The notes under the pieces are model-generated. The model worked only from the letters and a program-made list of their open reading frames with translations. It did not search any database and had not been told where the DNA came from. Shown one piece after another: positions 1-11,693 of a stretch of DNA of 64,000 nt. The stretch is from positions 15,346,347-15,410,346 of the forward strand of contig CATQJL010000316.1 of NCBI GenBank assembly GCA_958299035.1. The letters are read 5' to 3'. A program made the position numbers and the translations under genes. How positions within the stretch are numbered: position 1 is the stretch's first letter; each line of letters starts with the position of its first letter. This DNA comes from Cylicocyclus nassatus (Eukaryota; Nematoda; Chromadorea; Rhabditida; Strongylidae).

Positions 1-40
1 GCATTTTTTTAATCTTCAGTGTTTTAGTCTTTTATTCTAG

Positions 41-2196
41 GAGGTCGGCCTTTCACTACTAGCATCGACTCTGTCTTATTGGGCTGCAAAAGGTCCGCAA
101 GGATGTCCTCATATATTCGTTGCTTCGCATTTCCAGGCTTTACCTGAGTTGGTCAACGATGAGTTTGACGTCATATCGTATCATGTTAGATCTCATTACT
201 TTGCTTGGTAGACGCCAGTGTCCTTCTTGGACGTTTCAGACTATGGAAGTGATGAAAAAAGGGGCCGAACTGAACTTCCAGTATCACTTAGTCGACGGTT
301 TGGTTGATTCGTCATATGCAGCTTATACGGCGTCTAAAATGGGTGTATCTCAAGATATCGTGGATCGCGCAAACAAGGTTGGAGACTACTTTATTTACAA
401 CTCCATGTATTCTCGCTTAGATTTATGAATTCATCCGTGGTGGTCACGCTTTGTCCGACTTGTCTAGCCTAGATACTGAAGAAGATGTTAGGAATCAGTG
501 GTTGTTGGATGCAATTGTGGAGATACAGTAAGTGATTTGAGGGTGTAGTTTCGTATTTTTCGTTTTTGTTTTCAAAGACAGATTGCCTTCAAAAGCTCTA
601 TGCGCGGCATGTCACTTGCTACCCTTTCACCTCTTCATCTCTCCTTCATTGCTTACTTGTGAAGGACACTTTTCCGTTCTAGGCCTCAGTTTGAAGATTG
701 GGACATACGTGCAGAAGTGGACGGCTTGCTGGAAATGCTTGAAAAGTACATTTTTGAACCAGATGAAAAAATTCAGCAAGACATGTCTCAGAAAAGCGAC
801 TCCACAAACGATGTTGGTGAAATGCATTTGCTTCTTGAACGCGTATACCATGCTGACCTTTCAGGAACAGCATTCGGAAGGGGAAGCTAGAGTTGTGGAG
901 AACGAAGAAGATGATTCGGACAGTCAAGTGGACAAAGAAGAGGTCGAGCAATCAACAGTTTCTGAAGATGAAAATATCAGATCGCACCAAGTCGCAGACG
1001 GCACCATTCTTGACATGCCTCCCAGCGCAATGTGCAACAAGAGCAAAAGTAAGGACCGAAGGTGAGATCAAGCAGCTTCCTCGTAACTTATTGAACATCA
1101 TCCCACTCAAAGTTCAGTAATCTCTCCGTCTCTTTCGCTGTGGATATGGTTAATACCGGAGGCACAGCAGCATTACCAAACGCGGCTTCGGACTCGGAAA
1201 ATGTGGAGGATATAAAGCGGTCAGAGGACTTTCAGTGCTTTGGGCGGTGTTTGTGCACGTAATTGGCATAGAAAACTGAATGTCTAGAGGGTCATAGTTG
1301 TATGAAACAGTAGCGGTCCCAGGATTTCCGCTCGGGGCTACTGCGACAAAAAAATTTTTCGGATGAAGATGCATGGTGGCATCAGCCACGCACTCTGCAG
1401 AATTTTTTGGGATGCTTCCCAAAATTTTTGCGGGCCCCTGACCCCAAAACTCGTACCGGAATTAGATAATTATTACCGAATCCCATTTTGTCGCCTTTTG
1501 ACTTCTTAGAAGAAGGCATAAATGGTGTTTGTCATTCTTTCTTTGAAACACAGAAACAGTTTTTATTAAAATGTAAAGTCATCTACACAATTTTTTCAAC
1601 TCATGTAGATCACTTTGATATTTTCCGTCACCCATTCTCAGCGATTCATCGGTCTGCTATTAGAGGATACATTTATCCAAGCTAAAGCGAACTCAAGATC
1701 TTTCTGATGATAACGGAAGAATGGAAATGCCAATTTTGTGAAGCAGTTGGTCGTGCAAAATCTCCTCGGAAGGAGCGCGGGAATAAAACCCTCCATCAGA
1801 GTGCATCCCTTGTGTATATCGTTGCCTGGGCAATTTTTTATATCTTGCAAGGTGATGTCAATCTTGCTATCTACGATTGATTGAGGGAGAAGGCACAAAT
1901 TAGATGTGTTAATCATCCTGAATTGCTACCTACAAAGTAGACCTGGAATTGAATTTTAGCATAGTTATTGCGGATTCTGATGATGAAACAACAGAAACAG
2001 ATGACGAGGAAAAACCGACTAGCAAGGTATTTTGTAGAGAATATTAAAAATATTAATTATGCACTGTTTCTGTGCATTACAGAATAGCCAGTCAAGGGCA
2101 TCTGAGGAAAAGGTTCTGCCAAAAAACGCAGAATTGAAGCGCCAACAATCGCCATCCTCGGAAGTGATTCAAAGGAAGAGGGCTCGTTCATTCTAG
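41..2196 (+). CDS. msh-5: MSH-5 (MutS homolog 5), 3' part with acidic tail
   Basis: Meiotic MutS-gamma subunit; with MSH-4 it stabilises recombination intermediates and promotes crossovers (family knowledge). Exons I can phase together: 41-184, 240-377, 421-527, 683-812, 865-1061, 1118-1258, 1960-2026, 2083-2196; stop TAG 2194-2196. The first exon carries the H-loop region of the MutS ATPase (CPHIFVASHFQALPEL), the second the typical YHLVDGLVDSSYAAYTASK stretch, followed by VDRANK-IYEFIRGG, which matches the family's helical C-terminus. From about 865 on the protein becomes acidic and serine-rich (VVENEEDDSDSQ, IADSDDETTETDDEE) and ends basic (QRKRARSF) with one S-P site (QQSPSS). Nematode MSH-5 has such a disordered tail, a CDK target in C. 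elegans. Introns are 43-56 nt except 528-682 (155 nt) and 1259-1959, which holds a MITE fragment. The donor at 813 (GTTGGT) is weak; without that splice the frame stops at 890. Walker A and B lie upstream of the window. Confidence 0.88.
1308..1455 (-). mobile_element. truncated copy of the CAGTGGCG hAT-like MITE in an msh-5 intron
   Basis: Starts with CAG-TAGCGG-TCCCAGGATTTCCGCTCGGGG and continues through a GCAGCCACGCACTC-like core and an AAAATTTTTGCGGGCCCCTGACCCC segment. This aligns base by base, with scattered changes, to the reverse complement of the right half of the intact element at 30139-30512. The other terminal repeat is absent, so it is a degraded fragment. It lies wholly within the 1259-1959 intron. 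Confidence 0.75.
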
Positions 2197-5100
2197 TTAT
2201 CTGGTGTTTACAGTAATCTCCAAGTGTTTGCTTATCATATGAGTTTTCATAGGTTCTAGAAATGTTTTCTCTTCTCCACCAGATCTTACCCCTTTTTATT
2301 GTATAATTTGCCGTTTGTATAATGTGACTTCTGTCCACGCAAGCACTTCTTGTACATTTCCTCACGTAGCGAAATGGCATTCCAGCCGTTTCTGAGGGTT
2401 ATAGACTCGCAGTGGCTATGTTTCATGCTTCGTTAGCTTCGAGCTCAGCGCGAGTCGTGACGAGGGAGGTACTCATTAATCATAAACACTACTCGACTAT
2501 GATGCCTGCTTCCTACTCATATTAAACAACTTAATATTCTTTTCTATACAATTCTGTGAATTTCTTCTTGTGTCAAATTTCTTGTGAATTACTGCTGTAC
2601 ATTGTTGTTTGATAAATAATTAGCTGAAGAATGTTAGCTTGCTAAAGCATGTGCTATACACGTTGAAAAATTACCGTAGTGAATTTTGAATGACTACCAT
2701 TGTTTAGAGCAGGGCGACGCCATGAAATATGCCAGATTCGCGGAAATATGCATTCGGATGTCTGCTATACGGACCCAGCTGCCACTTAGTTGGCTTATTA
2801 GGTAACCAGTAGTTCAATGAGGATTTTTCCAAACACTTTTCTCTATAACACGGATTTTGATCATAACGTGCATACTTTTGAGATTGTCCATTTTGCTCGC
2901 TTGTCATACATTTTTGAGCTACATGATTTTTGATACTGGCTATTACGTAGCAGTGTGCGCGATACTGAGTTAGATTTCAAAGAGAGTGAATCACATTTCC
3001 GTTTTAGCGATGCAGAACAAAGCGAAACGTTGTTTTCAAAGGAAAGCATACTCACTGTACGGCGATGTGAACCGCTTACTCATGCTAAAAACTTCCCATT
3101 CTTTTCTTCAATCGTCTTTGAATTATTCTGAGTTTTGCTCTCTTACTCTCATGTAATCTTCATTTTTTCCCTTTATGTGAAATTTGTTCGATTACGTTTA
3201 TGGTCTTCCCTCCACCTCTCTTCTTATCAGTTTTTTATACACGATCCTCCGTAGAATTATCCGCCTCTTCAAGAATTTTCGTGTACATTTGACGTGACCG
3301 GCACAGAAATCCTCTCCACCATAAATTCAGATGTGCGTGAGCCACGAAAGGAAAGAATTTCATCTGGCCATAGAAAGCACATAATTGAGCCTCACCGACT
3401 TTACCTCTTCCCCACAAATAATCACTGATTTTTGTTGAGTCCCCTCTGCCTTGAACAGCTTCATCTCTACCATGCTCTTCAAACCCGAAAACAGCGAGTT
3501 TTAGGTTGAATTTGCCTCTTACGCATCGCCAACGACGCCGTCGATGAAGAGGGCGGCGACGGCGGTGGCAGCAGCAGCGAGCCGAGAGCCGGTATTCTCC
3601 CCGTCGCCACTCCCCTTCACAGCTCCACACACTTACGAGGCTTTCATTCATCGCATCTATCGATCGTGCGCCTTTTTCGCTCACTTCTATTTAGTAATAA
3701 CGCTCGGATTTGTAGAGACTTCCGTCAAAACGTGCCAGACGCGCCAGTGGTCGTGATCGCCTTTGATCGGGTAAGGACCTATGGCGTCACGTCAACGCTT
3801 CGTCGGCTATTCTTCAGGCACTAATATCGTTGCCTTTACCATTCTGTTCTATCAAATCTAGCTTCAGGGATTGCTATCGATTCATGACAGATTACTCTAG
3901 AACACTTGAGCGCTAATACCTTCCTGTCGATGTCAAGCTTGCGACACTAAGAGTGTGCTGCCTAAGTGCTTCCGTGCCACTCACTTATTTGCCTAATTGA
4001 GCAGCTTAGAGAAGCATGAAGCACCCCCGCAATGCTAGTTGACAACGCATAACCTGAGTTCAAGGCCCTTCAGCAAGCAACTTCAATATTGCGAAGACTC
4101 CAATAGTTTGCATGTTTTGAAGAGTACATGGAAAGCCTTGGATTTTTTGGTAAAATACTCATTTGCTGTTAGTCTGCTTGGAAATTGCTGGGGAATCATC
4201 CCAAGAATATCCACTCAGTTTGTTGAAAAGAAGCTAGAGATGCTAAAACATCCTCCAACTTGAGAATTATTCTGCACTTTCAAGCGTAATGACATTGGCG
4301 CTAGACGTATAGGCAAATTTTTCAACTTTGCAATTTTTTCGGAAAACTTCGGTTTTGACTTTTCATAAATTTTTAATTAACTTCTCAATCGAAGATTCCC
4401 TTTGTGCTCAATTTCCCTCAACATAAAATTGAACACTGACTAAGCCTATAAGAATCTAAAGCTTGAATTATTCTATCGAAACAGTCAAACTCGGTTGGGT
4501 TTGGCTATATACTACCATGGAAGAGTATCTGACTTCGGCGACATTAGCCAACTCGGAAATTATCGAAAAATCTTTGATGTTCGCTTCCGAGTTCCCGCTT
4601 GGCAATCGACTTTTTTCGAGCGTTTAAGGCTCTTGTATGGCAAATGCTGCCACTTACACACGTCTAATCGCCACTTATGTTAGATTTCTTCTTCATCCTT
4701 CCTTCCACATCCCGCGGAGACCCATCAGCTGATGGAGATGGCGGCTAGCGCATGTAGCTTGGCAACACACTTCGAGTGTCGGAAATCACGCATAAGATAT
4801 TCGCCGAAATGCAATTACTCTTCCGAGATGTGCACTGCACTTTGCACTTGCGCTCGGCACGAAAGTGCTGTTGAGCTTGGATGGACGTATATAGAAATTA
4901 TATAGTTTTGGCGGCACCCCAGAAATGGAGCGAAATCCATTTGTACTAGTACACCGCACCCAAAATGCACTTTTGATGTAGAGACTTGTTATCTATTCAT
5001 GCGGGATTCCCGTAATCACCAAGTGGGGCTCACTGTCGTTGTTCTGGCATAAGTGCAGATTAATCAATGTCTCTATGAAGATTTCGGAGGATGTAGATAG

Positions 5101-5287
5101 TAGATTACTGAGGTACATTCATTCAAAGCCAAGTCATGTACGGGGGGTCGTTAAAAGTTCAGAAATTAAGCATAAGCTTCAAAATAAAATGTACCAGCAC
5201 GGGAAAGTGGCCTCGTTGTGGACCGTGTTCTTTTCTCTTTAACGATACTGAATAATTCTCATCAGTGAGAGACCTCACATTTGCTTA
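2197..5287. other. intergenic, no supported gene
   Basis: No exon chain with matching phases was found. A GC-rich block at about 3530-3630 is open on both strands: minus strand up to 149 codons (3235-3684), rich in Arg and Cys, and plus strand 3544-3756. A clean GTAAGT donor follows a short minus-strand ATG frame near 3650. It could be a promoter or first exon, but nothing identifies a product. Confidence 0.4.
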
Positions 5288-5460
5288 GGCCTGAGGCATA
5301 CTTTCCGCGATTACGCGAAATCGCTACCTCCACGCGATTTGGCGATTTGCCAGATGTTTATAGAGACTATGTGCTCGTAAATTCCATAAGTTTAGCAAAC
5401 GCAGCAAGTCTGACTCCAACACAGCGTTTGGAATCGCGCGTGAGGTATGCCTTAGGTCTA
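5288..5460. mobile_element. MITE, AGGCCTRAGGCATAC family (copy 1)
   Basis: Terminal inverted repeats: left AGGCCTGAGGCATACTTTCC, right ends GAGGTATGCCTTAGGTCT, which reverse-complements to a close match. The interior contains GCGATTTGGCGATTTGCCAGATGT, found again inverted inside the copy at 53298-53540. No coding capacity. A Harbinger-like assignment is suggested by the related element at 55059-55274, which has TTA target duplications; I cannot define the duplication here. Confidence 0.65.
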
Positions 5461-6715
5461 ACGCACTTGTCTTTTTCACCAACTGAAGGAAATTTCCATC
5501 CATTTGTTACACGTAAGTGGCGTAGGCGGCGTGCTTTCGTTCACGAACATGAAATGCCCTTGAGTTTTTACTTGCAAATTCCGTCAGAATACGAAATATG
5601 TCGGCGAAGGAGCTATAAAACTTCTACTACAATGTTACGAGTGCTTGCTACATACGTCTGAAATCAACAACGAAAGGGCAGTTGGTTACGAAAAGTATTG
5701 AGTCCATTGCTTCTCACGATCTTCTTCAGCAGCAGCTTCTACTGATTTCATGCTGTTGCCCTTCCACACATGGTATAGATGAATACAAGCAGATGCATGC
5801 ATTGTTTTCTTGTTAGATTCTCAGCTATAGTAAACACATCCTACTGTAGTTTTTTGCAGCTGGGCACCGCAGCTTAAGTGCGTCAATATATTTTAACTAA
5901 TGTGTTTTCTTGGTGAAGGATCTCTTTCAAAAACATCATTGGTAGGGTTTGCTATCGTTTTCCGGATGGCGGGCAGCCTTCTGTTTCTGGCTGTTTCCAT
6001 TCTGCTTTTACTTTGGGATTAGTGCTGTAATGGGTTTCATTGTTGCGAGTCTGAACATGCTTTCCATTATTTTCCAGTGGTGGTCAGGAAACGTCATAGA
6101 GTGTTGCTAAAAATATGGTCCACGGATAAATGATTTTGGCCAACTTGCGGAAACGGGCTGTTCAGATATTACGAATATTTTTTCGGCTCTTTGATGTTTG
6201 GTGGTCATCATCTGTCTCGCCAAGTTGGAAGACATTTCTAGATCCTATCACTAGATTTTACGAGCTCAAGCTGACACAAAAGTTGAGTATATCACTACCT
6301 GAGGCATGTGTTTGCTTCCTCTAACGTGAAATATTGAGTGAACATTAGTTTTGCTCTGCTAATGAAATAAATGGAGCTGTTCATGTAGTGATTTAGCTGA
6401 CCTCGTGTTTGCAACGTTTCCGAATATGTTCATAACAGTTTGCAAAAAATTTCTCCCAAATGAGCACTATGACTGCATAGGTAGCTAAATTATGCTCAAG
6501 GCGCGCGCTCGAACGGACGCCCGAGAGTTCTAAAAAATAATCGATTTCCTGGATTTTTGATTTATTACCAGGAAGAAGTCGTGTAAGCTAAAATGCCATC
6601 AATTTCTATACGAGTGATCTGCAAATTCCTTTCTTCTATGACCGAGTGGGAGGTGACTTTGCTTACAAGGAAAACATGTTTAGTCGAGTGGTCTTTTTAG
6701 ATGTGATTCTTACTA

Positions 6716-7420
6716 TTAGGTTGTCCCGAAAGTTCTGTCGCACCATTTTCAGAAAATTCTTAACTTCTAATTTTTCCAACCGATTTGATTGCTTTTTTTG
6801 TATGGAAGAGTAAGTCATTCTCTTTATAATGACATCTTAGCTGCTTACTAATGGTCATCTTTTGCATAGATAGGAGCGATAGAAGAAAATTAGTCAAAAT
6901 TCGAATTTTCTGTGTAGGGTTACAAAAAATCAAAGACTTGCAACAAAAATCGGAGCAGTCGGTATTGTGAGTTCTTTTACCAGCTCCTCTAACAGTGCAA
7001 AGTTTGCGCCGATTGAGCGTCTCTATAAAAAGTATGTTCTCCCTGAAAAACGCCAAAATAAATCAAATTTGCCCTTTTGTATTGCTTGCTCGAAAATCAT
7101 AACTCTTTATAGAGACGCTCAATCAGCGCAAGCTTTGCACAGTTAGAAAGAGCTGGTGAGAGAACCTACAATACCGACTGCTCCGATTTTTGCTGCAAGT
7201 TTGCGATTTTTTGTGCCCCTACACATAAAATTCGGATTTTGACTAATTTTCTTCTATCGCTCCTTTCTATGAAAAAGATGATCACTAACAAGAAGCTAAG
7301 ATGTCATTATAATGAGCATGACTTACTCTTTCGTACAAAAATAAAAGCAGTCAAATCTGTTGGAAAAATCAGAAGTTATAAATCTGAAAATGGTGCGACA
7401 GAACTTTCGGGACAACCTAA
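6716..7420. mobile_element. palindromic mariner-type MITE
   Basis: About 705 bp foldback element. Ends are TTAGGTTGTCCCGAAAGTTC and its inverse GAACTTTCGGGACAACCTAA, flanked by TA on both sides (6714-6715 and 7421-7422), the Tc1/mariner target. Nearly the whole left half returns inverted in the right half: GAGCGTCTCTATAAA near 7015 faces TTTATAGAGACGCTC near 7105, with only about 80 bp between the arms. Small open frames on both strands (6760-7056 minus, 7239-7445 plus) resemble each other only because of the palindrome. No transposase. Confidence 0.85.
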
Positions 7421-10400
7421 TATATTGAAGGGTGAAAAAGGCTAGATCCAAGGGATTTGTGAGCTTTTTTTTTGACGCAAAATATTGTATGTTGAGTAGG
7501 ACAACAATATTTGCAAAAATTTTCTAGCGCTTCAAGGAGCCGTGATATTCACTCAGCACTTACTCTATTAAACTTCAAAATATATCTATCAAAATTGGTT
7601 GCTCTATTTGAAAACTAGTAAGATTTTAGCGAATCATTTTATCCTAATGACGCACCTTGAGTGCATATAACAAATAAATAAATAAAATGGATAAAGCATT
7701 TGATTTTTTATTTTAGTGTTGTACTTTTAATAGACGCTCATAACTCCTCATCCACAAACTTTCGCAGTGGAGGATAGCAGATTTGTAATCAGCGTTTTAT
7801 CCTCTTCAACATCGTATACATCCCATCTAAAAAGGCCACACCGATTAAACATGCTTCCGTTGTCCGTATCTCATGTGTTTGATCACTTTTGAGAACATCG
7901 TTAGCCGTATTGAAGTCCCTATCGCCCATCACTGTCCCACGCTGCGTAAGGAAATTCCACTTTACCTGATATCAGGCACTTAGTAAACAGATGTAAATTG
8001 TTATTATTTAGGGAGAATTTCTTTTTTATTTTATATGGGTACTCAGATTATCACTGTTTGCAGTCTTTTCTCCTATCATCTTCTCCATCAAAACTACAGC
8101 TTTAGATATTTGGTGTTCCTGGTGTTCCCCCTCTCATGGAATATTCTGCATAGACTGAGCAGAAGTCCGGAACTTGAGAATTTGTTTGCTCAAGATTATG
8201 CTGCTATGTTTTCATTTCGTCTTGAATCCCAAATCGATAGCTGTGGTTTCATTTCAGTCTTCGAATGTTGATATATCCGGCTTGTCTGCCTCACTGCTAT
8301 ATTTCGTGCAGCATACATGCATATCCGATGATTCTAGTCGATTCTAACGAGATTTTCTTTTGAAAATCGCTTCGGCGGAAAATAAATGTGTGGGCGGTCC
8401 GAGAAGCCTGGTGTTACTTCACAACGATGTCCACTAACTACTGGTGGCGCCGCAATATCGTCTTGTTGATGTGCAACAGCAAATATCGTTGGTGCAACAA
8501 AATGAACAAGCATTTTTAATGTTGCAATGCAACATATCTATGTGTGCACCACTAGGATGCAACAGCTTTGTCGTTGCGCAACAGTATTTCCAGCAAAGTG
8601 GGCAACAGTTCTGTTTTTGTTGGGGATCCACAACAAACCGTGACAACTTTTTGTACTTTTGGAACTTCTATCACTTGCTAGAAATAATTTTCATTAAAAA
8701 GTTTCTTATTTGATGATTTTAATCGAAGAAATGATGCCAAACGACGTTATTATTTACTGCTGGTTGCGATTTTTGCTACTTTCTTGAGTTGAAGCTGCAT
8801 GTGCGTGATCTTTGCTGAGTTGTTATATCCAGCTCTGCTCCGCTTTTTGTTTGTAATTAATACGTATGACTTTCTTCGTCATGCATCTAATAAGCTCAGT
8901 CGCCCATGCACGCCCACCTTGTTGAATAATACTCTTACGTCATACCCTATCTGAGATTTCTGCTCAGAATGGTGAGCAAGTTCTGCTTGCCAGAAACGCA
9001 TCATTTACGTCATTATACAAGCAGAGTCAAATACTTTGATTCTATAATGTTATTGTCAGCTCCTACGCTGTATTCATTACACCATGCCCTATTCGCCAAT
9101 CTGATTAAGGAGAATTTTGAATACAATTACGAAGCTTCTGCCCTACGGCTTTATTTTTTCGATCAAACCTCACCGTTTTAAGCTTCGGGCTGTGTGCCTA
9201 ATTCTCCAATAATTTTTTCTAGCAGATTTTCTTCTAGCATATCAATCAGGAAGCTCGTGTTCTCATTGGCTTGAAGCACTAAAATTTCATCAGCAGATTT
9301 CCGAATGAATCAGTCTATGGCAGAGTGCAGTGATATCTCGCGTTCACTTGATTATTATGTTCACTCATAGGAATTTCACCCTTTGTCAGATTCCAATCGT
9401 TCTTTCTTTTTTTCTACTGCCCTCCATTATTCCATGCGTGGTCATTAACAAGGATCGCATCTGCCAGTCCTCGAGATTATAGAGAAGACAGCTGTATGTC
9501 TATGTTTTTTTTTCTACCACAGTCAGTCTCCATAATTTTCTGTGTCTATTCTTCAGTTGGTCTTTATGCTTAGTATGTGCTTTGCGAAGTTTGCTCTTTT
9601 TGATTCCGTTCCTTTCAGTCATTTCGACTCTTTTTACTAATTCAATCTTTACAATTTCATTTCCCAAACATCGCAATCATTCTCCATTTGCCTGGTAATC
9701 AACTACGTAATAGATATGATGTGAGTTTCGTTTCATTTTCCCTTTTTAGGCCTGTGTGAGTGACATGTCCTGTTAATTGAAAAACGATGCGATGTTCCGT
9801 CGAGCGTTTCTTCGCCTAATTCAGACTCGTTAACTTTTTGAAAGCGAGATGCTTCAGCCGGCTGATTGCTCATTAAGGGCTGCTCGTCCTTTCCTCAAAA
9901 GTTTTTCCAAGTCAAGCTTGGATAATAGGGAATTGAGGGAGTGCTTATACACAGTGGTTCGAAATGTTCTGAAGTCTGAGGAGCATAGTCTCTTTGCATT
10001 TGCTTGTATAATGACCATATGAGCAGGTTTTCTTCTAAGTATTGAAGTTTATTAAAGTAAAGGCATAAAAATTATCTTTTGAGCAGTATAATCTTTTTTT
10101 GGAAGAATCTGATAGTATTTAGGCAGTGATTCATGAGAAAAAAAAATGTGATCGTGAATATTTTGCCAATTAACTTCTTGGCAACTAAACGTTGAAAGTC
10201 TTTGATGGACATAAGCATGGACTTTCAACTTTTGAAAAGTTTTGTCAATCCTAATTCACCACTTTCCATTTATAGCATGACTTAACAAGCTCTGAAAACA
10301 TTTTGAGCCGTCAAGTTTTTGCTGATCTAAGAGAAAATCTAAAAACGATGTCAGAATCATTTGCAGTATAGTTGTGCATCTAACTCTGATCTTTCTTGCC

Positions 10401-11693
10401 CAGGAGCATATCGGGAAATATGTTCCTTTCTAGGCTAACACCTCGAAATAGCTTACCATTGATTCTTTAAAAGCGAATTTCCTATATCTTGTACCAACCA
10501 TTCTGTCATGTCATTGCCAGGGATCCAGCTTGCACAGCTTGGAAAAAAATTTCCTAAAATTTCTTGTGATTTTGGTAACCGAGGCCTTACAATGAATGGT
10601 CGCCGTTCGAATACTTAGAAACACTTTGAATACAGGTGATCTGAGAAGGCTGCGTGTTTTCGAGCAGTCAAAATGTATTTTGGATTCCTGTCACTCTCAG
10701 ATTGTACTTTAGGAATTTATATGTAGTTGTGACTGTGAAAGACCTTCTGAGCTAAATTTTTGTTTTTCTGGGACGGTGATTATCTGTTTCCCGATTTTTC
10801 CTGTCTTAGCGTTATCGAGCGCCTATCGCCTGATCGGGCGCTCGCTCGTGATGGTAGAACAAAGTCCAAGAGACCGCGAAATTGATAAGCGCCCCCCCCC
10901 CACCCAAGTTCTTACTAACAAAAGAAATTCAGTAAAAAGCTTTTTCATTAACTGTATCTCAATGTTAATGTCAGCAGTCGTGAAGTAGAGTCTCCTCAAT
11001 AAAATGTAGTTGCATCTGCACTATTTGTGCGGCGCCTCAAGAAACAGTAGTATCCACAGTAAACTTGGAGGCGGCGATCGAGTAAGTTCGACTTTTATAT
11101 TTTTGTCATTCTCGAGCATGGTCTCATTCCAAGCATTCGTGTGAAGACCCTAGAACCCTGCTTGAGGACCCTATTTTGATAAGCACGGATGAGTATTCCG
11201 ACGCTAGTTTATTAGTGTATGGGAAGCAGAAAGGATTAGGGGAGCGGCCGCATTTGAAGCTTTGATAATCGCGTTTTCCGAGTGGACCTGATGATTTGCT
11301 TTATTCAAAGTGGAACCTATTGGACCGTATCAATCTGGGATAAGCCGATTTGCCCGAACGCTGCCTTTGAGCAGATATAGACAGCGGATACAGTTGCTTG
11401 GCGCTTCATTCGGATGCTTAGAAATTTGTATTTGGCGCTTGATAATCAGCATTCACAAACCCGTAAGCGTTTGACAGATAATGGTTTTGACCATAGAACT
11501 CGCATAATTTCAAGCAGATGTGGTCTTATTTGATATCCGAATAACAGTTGTCCTTTCACGTGTCTTTCTCATTTTTTGTTCCTCACACGTATCTTTTGGA
11601 TATGCTCGTTAACTAGCTTGTTCTGCGTTTGCTCCTTTTTACTCATCCGTGCTTGCGTTGAAATTGTAAAGTTACTTTATCTTTACTTTTTAG
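7421..11693. other. intergenic, no supported gene
   Basis: Low-complexity AT-rich sequence with one GCAACA-motif array (8446-8625) and a poly-C run near 10892. Short open frames (8035-8271, 8969-9181, 10776-10988) have no splice context or recognisable domain. Confidence 0.4.
8446..8625. repeat. degenerate GCAACA array 1
   Basis: Recurrent GCAACA/TGTTGC words at irregular 20-35 bp spacing (GTGCAACAGC, GTGCAACAAAA, TGCAATGCAACA, GGATGCAACAGC, GCGCAACAG, GGGCAACAG). Member of a family found at ten places in the window. Confidence 0.7.

Noticed and set aside
3235..3684. 149-codon minus-strand frame in a GC-rich block
   Set aside because: Arg/Cys-rich low complexity with an overlapping open frame on the other strand and no recognisable domain; kept only as a note under the intergenic entry.
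5281..5661. 126-codon plus-strand frame
   Set aside because: Its first half is a MITE; the remainder has no splice sites or domain.
6760..7445. Two similar short proteins on opposite strands
   Set aside because: They are the two arms of the palindromic mariner element read in opposite directions.
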